This document shows, in pieces, positions 1 to 5,446 of a DNA stretch of 7,647 bases. The notes under the pieces are model-generated. The model saw only the letters and a program-made list of their open reading frames with translations, was not told the DNA's origin and searched no databases. The translations under genes and the position numbers were made by a program. Source of the DNA: Flammeovirgaceae bacterium (GTDB taxonomy: Bacteria; Bacteroidota; Bacteroidia; Cytophagales; Cyclobacteriaceae); contig QIEB01000597.1 in assembly GCA_003229495.1 (NCBI GenBank), forward strand, positions 1-7,647, in the 5' to 3' direction. Every line of letters begins with the position of its first letter. Within the stretch, counting starts at the first letter, position 1.

Positions 1-1
1 C

Positions 2-685
2 ATATTGGACGTTTCTGGTCTTGCCCAGCTGGCCCGCGATCATGATATGATATCGATCATTGACAATACCTTTGCCTCCCCCATTAACCAAAATCCGCTG
101 GATCTAGGAGTGGATGTGGTAATGCACAGTGGCACAAAATATCTGGGTGGACATAGTGATCTTTGTTTTGGGGCCCTGATAACCAGTGGACATCTGCAAG
201 AAATATTGAAGGATACCGCGGTAAATTGGGGAGGAAGCCTGAATGCAGTGACCTGCTACCAGATTGAACGAAGCCTAAAAACTTTGTCTCTCAGGGTGCA
301 ACGCCAGAATGAAAACGCCTTGGAAATAGCCCGTGCACTACATGAACACCCTGTCATCAAAAATGTATACTACCCGGGCCTAGAGTCACATGCCGGTCAC
401 CATCTGGCAAAATCCCAGATGTCAGGGTACGGCGGCATGTTGTCATTTGAGCTGACGGCCGGGGGAACAGCGCCAGGCTTTTGCAAGAGGCTAGAATTGA
501 TCAAGCCGGCGCTTAGCCTGGGGGGAGTGGAAACCATCATCAGCATCCCATGCTTGACCTCGCATATAAAAATGTCCAAAGAAGAACGGGCTGCAGCAGG
601 AGTTTCGGATGATTTGTTGCGATTGTCTGTTGGGATAGAAGACGTCCAAGATCTCCTGTCGGATCTCTTGGGAGCAGTAGAATAG
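2..685 (+). CDS. Cys/Met metabolism PLP-dependent lyase/synthase (cystathionine gamma-synthase/lyase family), C-terminal part
   Basis: The reading frame is open through the left window edge, so the true start is upstream; 227 residues are visible of the roughly 380-400 usual for the family. Seen: DNTFASP (Asp21 of the visible part, expected to pair with the PLP pyridine nitrogen), HSGTKYLGGHSD with Lys46 as the expected Schiff-base lysine, the SLGGVET segment near residue 172, and the C-terminal RLSVGIED block that closes the fold. By family knowledge these cytosolic enzymes make or break cystathionine, homocysteine or related thioethers in transsulfuration and methionine metabolism. The missing N-terminal third prevents a choice between gamma-synthase, gamma-lyase, beta-lyase and methionine gamma-lyase. 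The last four residues (GAVE) and the TAG stop are encoded by the start of the octamer tract downstream, so the natural C-terminus has probably been rewritten by the repeat. Family assignment is firm; exact reaction is not. Confidence 0.9.
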   Translation: MLDVSGLAQLARDHDMISIIDNTFASPINQNPLDLGVDVVMHSGTKYLGGHSDLCFGALITSGHLQEILKDTAVNWGGSLNAVTCYQIERSLKTLSLRVQRQNENALEIARALHEHPVIKNVYYPGLESHAGHHLAKSQMSGYGGMLSFELTAGGTAPGFCKRLELIKPALSLGGVETIISIPCLTSHIKMSKEERAAAGVSDDLLRLSVGIEDVQDLLSDLLGAVE

Positions 686-802
686 GGGAACATTGGGAAC
701 ATGTGAGCAGTAGAACAGTAGAGCATTGGGAACATGTGAACAAGTGAACAGTAGAATAGGGGAACATTTGAACAGTAGAACATTGGGAACAAGTGAACAA
801 TG
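672..802 (+). repeat. Octamer tandem repeat tract A (GAACAGTA type)
   Basis: About 16 imperfect units, mostly 8 bp with some of 9 bp (GGAACATGT, GGAACAAGT). Units include GAGCAGTA, GAATAGGG, GAACATTG, GAACAGTA and GAACAAGT. The tract begins inside the last codons of the PLP-enzyme gene and holds that gene's TAG stop. A higher-order period is visible: 672-704 and 705-737 are two 33-bp blocks identical at 29 positions. TAG and TGA triplets recur and, because 8 is not a multiple of 3, close all three plus-strand frames. The tract ends just upstream of the four-helix-bundle gene. The complementary strand is stop-poor, giving spurious open frames. Confidence 0.93.
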
Positions 803-859
803 GGAATTGAGACTGTGATGTTGGATATTGGTCGAAGTTTATACCTAAAAATTAAGACC

Positions 860-1267
860 ATGAAAAAACAATTCCTTGAAGATAGATTAATCAATTTTTC
901 AACTGATGTTATCAATGTCGTCAAATTAATAACTAAAACTGAGATAGGGAATCACCTTTCAAAACAACTGGGGCGTTCTGGGACCTCAGTTTCTTTAAAT
1001 TATGGAGAAGCACAAAGTGCGGAATCACGAAAGGACTTTATTCATAAAATGAAAATAATTCTAAAAGAGCTTCGAGAGACTTATATCTGTTTACGAATTA
1101 TTGATAAGGCAAACCTTTACAGAAAAAGTGATTCAAGACTGGAAAACGTTATCTCAGAAAACAATCAATTGATTGCAATTTTTGTAAAAAGCATTTCCAC
1201 TGCCCAAGGCAGTAATGGGAGCAAGCGAACAAGCGAACAATTGAGCAAGCGAACATGTGAACAGTAG
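860..1267 (+). CDS. Four-helix-bundle protein of the 23S rRNA intervening-sequence (S23/IVP) family
   Basis: A 135-residue, Lys/Glu-rich, all-helical protein. The family signature is seen as ESRKDFIHKMKIILKELRET at about residues 54-73, followed by a helix carrying LRIID. Such proteins were first found in insertions in bacterial 23S rRNA genes and also occur as solitary genes; they resemble the accessory four-helix proteins of diversity-generating retroelements. Their molecular role is not established. The ATG at 860 is preferred over an upstream ATG at 800, which lies inside repeat tract A and would add 20 residues unlike the family. An A-rich leader precedes it. The gene is visibly richer in A+T than the enzymes around it. 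Its last 15 residues (after Gly120) and TAG stop are encoded by octamer units of tract B, so the family core ends near KSIST. It is bracketed by same-direction repeat tracts, which suggests it arrived with them. No rRNA sequence lies around it. Confidence 0.88.
   Translation: MKKQFLEDRLINFSTDVINVVKLITKTEIGNHLSKQLGRSGTSVSLNYGEAQSAESRKDFIHKMKIILKELRETYICLRIIDKANLYRKSDSRLENVISENNQLIAIFVKSISTAQGSNGSKRTSEQLSKRTCEQ
1199..1213 (+). other. Perfect 6-bp hairpin at the end of the four-helix-bundle gene
   Basis: ACTGCC, loop CAA, GGCAGT. It sits inside the coding region, exactly at the join between the family core and the repeat-encoded tail, six bases before tract B. There is no following T-run, so it is not a classical terminator. 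It may be chance or an element boundary. Confidence 0.4.
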
Positions 1268-1375
1268 AACAATAGAACAGTAGAACAAGAGAACAATAGA
1301 ACAGTAGAACAATAGAACAATAGAGTAGTAGAGCAGTAGAACAGTAGAACCAGGGAATAGATTAACGATTTACGA
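1219..1375 (+). repeat. Octamer tandem repeat tract B, ending in a heptamer tail
   Basis: Seventeen consecutive 8-bp units without a phase slip cover 1219-1354. The first are GAGCAAGC, GAACAAGC and GAACAATT, in frame with the four-helix-bundle gene and free of in-frame stops. From 1259 they become GAACAGTA, GAACAATA and GAGTAGTA, which carry TAG; the first of these supplies the gene's stop. After GAACCAGG the tract passes into two heptamer-like units, GATTAAC and GATTTAC, at 1360-1373. The terminal stretch 1349-1375 recurs in another tract at 5517-5543. It overlaps the end of the IS256 remnant at 1370. Confidence 0.95.
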
Positions 1376-1749
1376 AGAGGAGCCTCTCGAAAATCCATGA
1401 TGAGCCACTAAAGAATCCTCATAAAGGGTGATAAATTGACCGAGAATCAAGCCCCAGTTGTTAACCACCTGGGTCATTTTCTTGATATCCTATCGATGGC
1501 CATATACACTGCCTTAAGTACGGCATCATCACTGGGAAAAACCAGTCTGTTGCGTGTATATTTTCTTAAGGTGCTATTAAAGCTCTCGATGACATTGGTG
1601 GTATAGATCACTTTCCTGATTTCCAGAGGGTAGCCAAAAAAGTGGGTTAGATTGTCCCAATTGCTCTTCCAGCTCTTAATGGCATACCCATATTTTTGAC
1701 CCCAATTCTCTGCCAGTTCTTCCAGGGCATGCTCATATGTAATCCACAA
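1370..1749 (-). pseudogene. IS256-family (mutator-type) transposase, C-terminal remnant, frameshifted
   Basis: Minus-strand translation from 1749 to 1474 gives about 90 residues with the typical C-terminal IS256 pattern: SWKSNWDNLTHFF, PLEIRKVIYTTNVIESFN (the last catalytic Glu region of the DDE fold lies here), LRKYTRNRLVFPSDDAVLKA. The frame stops at 1474-1476 after ISRK. In the neighbouring frame homology continues as TQVVNNWGLILGQFITLYED to a TAA at 1370-1372. The site reads AAATGACC where AAATGGACC (K-W-T) would restore the family sequence, so one lost G explains the break. A full transposase is about 400 residues; the first three quarters are absent, and recognisable homology begins near 1745. 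The remnant cannot encode an active transposase. No convincing terminal inverted repeats or target duplication are visible. It lies between octamer tracts of opposite orientation. Confidence 0.88.
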
Positions 1750-1903
1750 TTTAAAAGTTAATAATCGTTTTCGATAATTATTCCTTGCTCCGTTGCAATT
1801 TAATTGCTTCGAAAACGAGCCTTTGAATTGTTGATTAATACCAACCGTTTTCAGCGTTTACACAAAGTTCTTTATACTACCGTTCGAACATTTGAGCACT
1901 CCC
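1750..1903. other. Gene-free spacer between IS256 remnant and tract C
   Basis: No gene is credible here. The minus strand stays open for a further 36 or so codons upstream of the transposase fragment, but the translation is unlike IS256 proteins and has no start. The spacer contains the inverted repeat listed at 1765-1818; otherwise I see no structure. It is probably residual DNA from IS decay or from whatever joined the flanks. Confidence 0.6.
1765..1818. repeat. Nested inverted repeat next to the IS256 remnant
   Basis: The outer arms TCGTTTTCGA (1765-1774) and TCGAAAACGA (1809-1818) are exact reverse complements of 10 bp. Inside them GCAATT (1795-1800) and AATTGC (1802-1807) form a second palindrome around one base. 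It could fold as a stem structure in RNA or DNA or be a regulator or recombinase site. It is too short and too close-set to be the ends of a normal IS256 element, and its role is unknown. Confidence 0.55.
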
Positions 1904-1994
1904 GATTGTTCTATTGTTCTATTGTTCTACTGTTCTATTGCTCTATTGCTCTCTTGCTCTACTGTTCTCTTGTTCCCCTATTCTACTGCTCCCA
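1904..1994 (-). repeat. Octamer tandem repeat tract C, inverted relative to A and B
   Basis: Eleven phased 8-bp units at 1904-1991 read on the plus strand as TATTGTTC, TACTGTTC, TATTGCTC and so on, the reverse complement of the GAACAGTA family. Read in the sense of the HhH gene, the tract starts within that gene's last codons, contains its TAG stop (1978-1980), and continues downstream. The first 24 bp (1971-1994 on the minus strand) are identical to 669-692 at the end of the PLP-enzyme gene. Confidence 0.95.
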
Positions 1995-2793
1995 TGTCCC
2001 CAAGCCTACGGGCTTGTCCAACCCAATCATCACGTTGTATCCTTCCGGGGAAAAACTCAATAGCCTCAGTGATCTTGTCAGCTTGTTCGGTGCTCAAGGA
2101 GGTTATTTGTTCAAATGTATAGATCCCGATCCTGTTTAATTTTTCTTCGATAAAGGGACCTACACCGCTTATCTTTTTTAAATCATCTTTTTCATGCGCC
2201 TCTGCTGATTTGATACCTATGGATGAAACAAAATCCTGCCCATCAGTCATGGTAGTATCCACCTCGTTTATTGGAGCCTCTAATGGTAGGTGATTTTTGG
2301 ATCGAAGCTTACCATTTAATTCCTTTATTTCCTCTTCCAGGTTAGTATTAAACACCCTCAACCGATTGACCTCAGCCCTCAATTTGTTTGCTTCTTCCTG
2401 GGTAAGCATTTGATCTATCTTCGATTGAATCTCTTGTTTCAACTCCTCATGAGTGCTTTCGATTTCGGCCAGAGAATGTCCGGCAGTCTCGCTTCTCTCC
2501 CGCTCCTTTTTTAGTTCTGAGGTGACCTGTTGCATCTCTTCAATGTCTACCAGGTTCGTTTTACTTTCAACACACTGGTTCAGTTGGTCCTGTAACTTGT
2601 CTTTGGCAATATCCAGATTTTCATTAGCTATATGCACATTACGAACCTCCTGTTGCAATTTCATTATCTCCTCCCTGAGATCAGTAATTCGCAGGTGTCG
2701 AAGAAACCAGGCAATTAAGTAGCCGATAAGGAAAGCCCCTAGAAGCATAATCATGATATCAACGGGTGCACTGATAAATGGCTTTAAAAACAT
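1978..2793 (-). CDS. Membrane-anchored coiled-coil protein with C-terminal helix-hairpin-helix domain
   Basis: The protein is 271 residues from the ATG at 2793; a TTG at 2802 would add only three. Seen in order: one hydrophobic segment at about 11-31 followed by RHLR, which by the positive-inside rule puts the C-terminus in the cytoplasm; a long Glu/Lys/Gln-rich heptad-like region at about 40-165; a linker; then a helix-hairpin-helix module at about 203-264 with LKKISGVGPFIEEKLNRIGI and FPGRIQRDDWVGQARRL. This last module resembles the HhH tail found on some NuoE-like and L21-like proteins. Related HhH domains bind DNA non-specifically or mediate protein contacts. The start lies 14 bases after the OmpA stop, so the two genes are presumably cotranscribed. 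The final GDMGAVE is unlike the usual end after ARRL and is at least partly repeat-encoded. The exact function is unknown. Confidence 0.82.
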   Translation of the reverse strand: MFLKPFISAPVDIMIMLLGAFLIGYLIAWFLRHLRITDLREEIMKLQQEVRNVHIANENLDIAKDKLQDQLNQCVESKTNLVDIEEMQQVTSELKKERERSETAGHSLAEIESTHEELKQEIQSKIDQMLTQEEANKLRAEVNRLRVFNTNLEEEIKELNGKLRSKNHLPLEAPINEVDTTMTDGQDFVSSIGIKSAEAHEKDDLKKISGVGPFIEEKLNRIGIYTFEQITSLSTEQADKITEAIEFFPGRIQRDDWVGQARRLGDMGAVE

Positions 2794-2807
2794 GGCTTCC
2801 AAGTTTA

Positions 2808-3665
2808 TTAGATTATTATAATTTCTACTCTTCGATTTTGTTGCCGTCCGCGTTTAGAGGTATTATTCACTAACGGAACTTCTTCACCTTCCGACTCAGC
2901 TAATACCTTCATTTCAGGCATTCCATAGGAAATAAGTATGTCCTTCACTTTGGTTGCCCGGATCAACCCAAGCTTCTTATTTTCCATAGCCTCTCCCTGG
3001 TTGTCGGTGTGACCCACTACCAGTAAGTTCTTGTTATTCTTTAAGGCATTGCCCGCCAGCTCTTTTAAGGCTTTGCCCACCTGTTGGTTAGATTCAGGAG
3101 AGGCACTATTGGAAGGGAAATGAATGACCAGTTTATTTTTGGCCTCGGAAATTACAAATCCTGTGGTAGCGGCTTCCTGAGGTACCAAACCAAATAAGAT
3201 TGCCAGGTTGATTGTACCGTCAAGCTCAGTGTTTAGGTCTTCGGCAGCCGAATTAATTCTTATACTTCTTTTAACCCCTGAGTTAAGTAGCAACTGCTTA
3301 GTATTCTGGGCCCTGGCCAACCCGAGATTTTCAAATTCAGAACTATTTGTTTCCCGAGAATCATACAAACCGGTTATCTGAACCACCGCTGCCGGAGATC
3401 GGCCAAAAACCTCCTTTAATGAATCCCTGAAAACAGAAAAATCTTCGCTGGTTATTGGATTGGCGCTGGACCATTCGAAGGTAAGTGGGGCTTGATACGG
3501 TTCCCTCAAGACCTCCTCAGGAGGAGGGTCGAGTGAAGTTTCCTCCTGGTCACTGGTAATGCTTGGACCGTTGTCGCAAAGCTCTTGAATCCCGCATACA
3601 TACCAGCGGACGCTGATTACACACCACACCGCAAATACGATTAGCCCCGGTATCAGGATTTTCAT
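2808..3665 (-). CDS. OmpA-family envelope protein with N-terminal membrane segment
   Basis: A 285-residue protein with a hydrophobic N-terminal segment (about 3-24) that could be a signal anchor. An acidic, Pro-containing linker follows. A first, degenerate OmpA-like unit at about 93-131 shows VVQITGLYDS and LGLARAQNTKQLL. The clear OmpA C-terminal domain at about 170-285 shows VVGHTDNQG (from about 216), LIRATKVKDIL and NRRVEI, the elements that hold the peptidoglycan diaminopimelate in the family. It is therefore expected to face the periplasm and bind the cell wall. The ATG at 3665 is the only good start before the hydrophobic segment. It is first in a two-gene unit with the HhH protein and diverges from the Rieske gene. 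A TAA TAA tandem stop ends it, with no repeat tract, unlike the end of the unit. Confidence 0.88.
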   Translation of the reverse strand: MKILIPGLIVFAVWCVISVRWYVCGIQELCDNGPSITSDQEETSLDPPPEEVLREPYQAPLTFEWSSANPITSEDFSVFRDSLKEVFGRSPAAVVQITGLYDSRETNSSEFENLGLARAQNTKQLLLNSGVKRSIRINSAAEDLNTELDGTINLAILFGLVPQEAATTGFVISEAKNKLVIHFPSNSASPESNQQVGKALKELAGNALKNNKNLLVVGHTDNQGEAMENKKLGLIRATKVKDILISYGMPEMKVLAESEGEEVPLVNNTSKRGRQQNRRVEIIII

Positions 3666-3687
3666 AACTTCATAACTGATTGGACAT

Positions 3688-3717
3688 CAATTTTAAAAAT
3701 TTATCTGGCTAAATCAA
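3688..3717 (-). promoter_or_regulatory. Candidate Bacteroidota promoter for the OmpA-HhH unit
   Basis: On the minus strand a TTG (3717-3715) is followed after 19 bases by TAAAATTG (3695-3688). This is one mismatch from the Bacteroidota housekeeping pattern TTG-N17-20-TAnnTTTG. It lies 22 bases before the ATG at 3665, giving a short leader. It was found by eye in an AT-rich region, so chance is possible. Confidence 0.35.
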
Positions 3718-3732
3718 TATATTGGCAAGAAT

Positions 3733-3744
3733 AATTGTACAATT
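3733..3744. promoter_or_regulatory. 12-bp perfect palindrome in the divergent promoter region
   Basis: AATTGTACAATT is its own reverse complement and ends 9 bases before the Rieske ATG. Its position between divergent genes and its symmetry fit a dimeric repressor operator, but no regulator is encoded nearby and AT-rich palindromes arise by chance. Confidence 0.3.
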
Positions 3745-3753
3745 CTAAGAACC

Positions 3754-4086
3754 ATGTCGCAACTTAAATGGTACCGGGTACTGGGCCCGGAAGCAGCAGC
3801 AGAGCGAATACCAAAGGGGAAATTACAATTGGTGAAATTAGGTAAGCAAAGGATTTGTATCGCCCACACGGAGCAGGGATATGCGGCCGTTTCTGATATT
3901 TGTCCCCACCTGGGTGAATCATTAAGTAAGGGGACCACAAATTTTTTAAACGAAATAATTTGCCCCTGGCATGGACACCGGTTTAATTTAAAAGATGGAA
4001 GAGAATGTCAACAGCGAACGCCGGACCTGGAAGTTTATAAAATAGAGATGAGGGAGGATGGTTTGTTTTTAGGGGTGATTAGATAG
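3754..4086 (+). CDS. Small Rieske-type [2Fe-2S] protein
   Basis: A 110-residue protein made almost entirely of one Rieske domain. The cluster ligands are all present: C50-P-H52 and C70-P-W-H73, with 17 residues between the two pairs, followed by GHRFNLKDG, typical of the soluble ferredoxin or dioxygenase-ferredoxin type and not the bc1 type. There is no signal peptide or membrane segment, so it should be a cytosolic electron carrier. The partner is unknown: no oxygenase or reductase gene is in view. The start is the first ATG and is preceded by a short AT-rich divergent promoter region. The M20 gene follows after 37 bases, so the two may be cotranscribed. The family is certain; the pathway is not. 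Confidence 0.92.
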   Translation: MSQLKWYRVLGPEAAAERIPKGKLQLVKLGKQRICIAHTEQGYAAVSDICPHLGESLSKGTTNFLNEIICPWHGHRFNLKDGRECQQRTPDLEVYKIEMREDGLFLGVIR

Positions 4087-4112
4087 TGATGAATTATAAG
4101 TGATAAGTTAGG
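4085..4112 (+). repeat. Degenerate 14-bp (7-bp based) duplication over the Rieske stop
   Basis: The block 4085-4098 is repeated at 4099-4112 with 10 of 14 positions identical; both copies open with AGTGAT. A further GTGATTA lies just before, at 4075-4081. It overlaps the TAG stop at 4084-4086. It is much weaker than the other tracts and could be an eroded version of them or chance. Confidence 0.35.
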
Positions 4113-4123
4113 AACAATAATAA

Positions 4124-5446
4124 ATGAAAATACTCTTTAACACCTTAATGTGCATCTGTTGTATCACGGTATTCGGGCAGGACAAACTCACAAAAAATGA
4201 CAAATTCATTTCAGAACATTCCAATAGCTGGCTTCAACTATATCAAGAACTGCACACTAGTCCGGAACTTTCCTTTTATGAACAGGAAACAGCCTCAAAG
4301 ATGGCTCATATATTGTCCAACTCTGGGTTTAAGGTAACCAAAGGAATAGGAGGCCACGGAGTGGTTGGGGTGTTAAAGAATGGCCCAGGACCCACGGTAA
4401 TGGTGCGCACCGACCTTGACGCCCTTCCGGTAGTTGAAGATACCGGGCTTCCGTACGCCAGCACCACGCTTACAAACGATGAAAACGGTAATCAGGTGGG
4501 CGTGATGCATGCCTGTGGCCATGACCTGCATATGACCGTATGGTCCGGCACCGCCCAACTATTGTCCGAATTGAAAGATCAGTGGCAGGGGACGGTGGTG
4601 TTCATTGCTCAGCCAGCAGAAGAGCGTAGTGGAGGCGCCAAAGCCATGCTGGCAGATGGACTGTTTGAAAAATTCCCCAGGCCAGATTTTGTGCTGGCAC
4701 TGCATACAAGTGCCAGTTTGGAGGTTAACAAAGTCGGATATGTTTCCGGCTACGCTATGGCCAATGTGGATTTTATGAAAATTACTATCTATGGAGAGGG
4801 CGGTCACGGCGCCTATCCTCATACTACCAAAGACCCAGTGGTTCTGGCAGCACGGACCATCATGGACCTGCAAACCATCGTAAGCAGAGAAATTTCACCA
4901 CTTGAACCAGCAGTGGTAACAGTGGGTAAAATAAGCGGGGGAACTAAAGGAAACATCATTCCGAATCAAGTTGAACTTGAACTCACTATGAGAAGCTATA
5001 GTGACGAAGTTAAGCAAGCGCTTATAGATAAAATAAAAAGAATCTGCATTGGTAATGCCATTTCTGCGGGATTGACGGAAGACAAGTATCCGGAATTCTG
5101 GATACGTCCGGAGGATACGCCTTCGTTGTTCAATGACCCTGAATTAACCGGCGAATTGGCGGCAATGCTTAAAAAGCGTCTTGGAGAAGAACAGGTGGTT
5201 GAGGTAAATCCCGTGATGGCCGGTGAAGACTTTTCGGAATTCGGGCGAGTAGAGCCAAAAATTCCCATATCCCTGTTTTGGCTGGGAGCTGTTGCCCCTG
5301 AAAGAATCAAAGCCGCTGCAGCTGGCGAATTGGAACTACCTTCCCTTCATTCTTCTAAATTTGCGCCGGTGGCTGAGCCGGCCATTGAAACCGGAGTTAA
5401 GGCAATGAGTGCGGCGGTTTTGTATTTATTAGGGAGTAAGGATTAG
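4124..5446 (+). CDS. Secreted M20D-type metal-dependent amidohydrolase/peptidase
   Basis: A 440-residue protein with an N-terminal signal peptide ending at about VFGQ (residues 16-19), so it is exported; two Cys at 12-13 do not form a clear lipobox. The M20 aminoacylase/carboxypeptidase pattern is complete: MHACGHD at 128-134 (Cys131 and His133 as metal ligands), PAEE at 164-167 with the catalytic and metal-binding glutamates, His194 in LALHTS, GEGGHGAYPH at 224-233 in the lid/dimerisation domain, and MAGEDF at 365-370. Relatives hydrolyse N-acyl amino acids, amino-acid conjugates or dipeptides; the substrate here cannot be read from sequence. Length is normal for a secreted member. It lies between the Rieske gene and an M1 peptidase lipoprotein, consistent with peptide scavenging outside the cytoplasm. 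Its last residues (LGSKD) and TAG lie within a TTAGGGAG repeat tract. Confidence 0.92.
   Translation: MKILFNTLMCICCITVFGQDKLTKNDKFISEHSNSWLQLYQELHTSPELSFYEQETASKMAHILSNSGFKVTKGIGGHGVVGVLKNGPGPTVMVRTDLDALPVVEDTGLPYASTTLTNDENGNQVGVMHACGHDLHMTVWSGTAQLLSELKDQWQGTVVFIAQPAEERSGGAKAMLADGLFEKFPRPDFVLALHTSASLEVNKVGYVSGYAMANVDFMKITIYGEGGHGAYPHTTKDPVVLAARTIMDLQTIVSREISPLEPAVVTVGKISGGTKGNIIPNQVELELTMRSYSDEVKQALIDKIKRICIGNAISAGLTEDKYPEFWIRPEDTPSLFNDPELTGELAAMLKKRLGEEQVVEVNPVMAGEDFSEFGRVEPKIPISLFWLGAVAPERIKAAAAGELELPSLHSSKFAPVAEPAIETGVKAMSAAVLYLLGSKD

Noticed and set aside
800..859. Upstream ATG start for the four-helix-bundle gene
   Set aside because: This ATG belongs to a GAACAATG repeat unit; the added 20 residues do not resemble the family, whereas the ATG at 860 begins directly at the first helix.
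860..1267. Intervening sequence within a 23S rRNA gene
   Set aside because: No rRNA sequence flanks the gene; the left neighbour is a metabolic enzyme and the right neighbour an IS remnant.
1219..1354. CRISPR array
   Set aside because: Units are 8 bp and contiguous, with no spacers between longer repeats and no cas genes in view.
672..1375. Complete diversity-generating retroelement
   Set aside because: The four-helix-bundle protein recalls the DGR accessory protein, but there is no reverse transcriptase and no template/variable repeat pair with adenine-specific changes in the window.
1165..1398. Minus-strand open frame with repeated YCSTVLLF
   Set aside because: It is the antisense translation of the octamer tract: three 8-bp units give 8 codons, and the complement of GAACAGTA contains no stop. 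Similar open frames over tracts A and C (for example 540-800 minus and 1804-2139 plus) have the same cause and no independent gene evidence.
2794..2802. TTG start for the HhH protein, three residues longer
   Set aside because: The ATG at 2793 is a stronger start codon with a GGAAG stretch just upstream; nothing in the three extra residues supports the TTG.
4373..5310. Minus-strand open frames inside the M20 gene
   Set aside because: They are shadows of a gene with complete catalytic motifs on the plus strand and show no recognisable protein features of their own.
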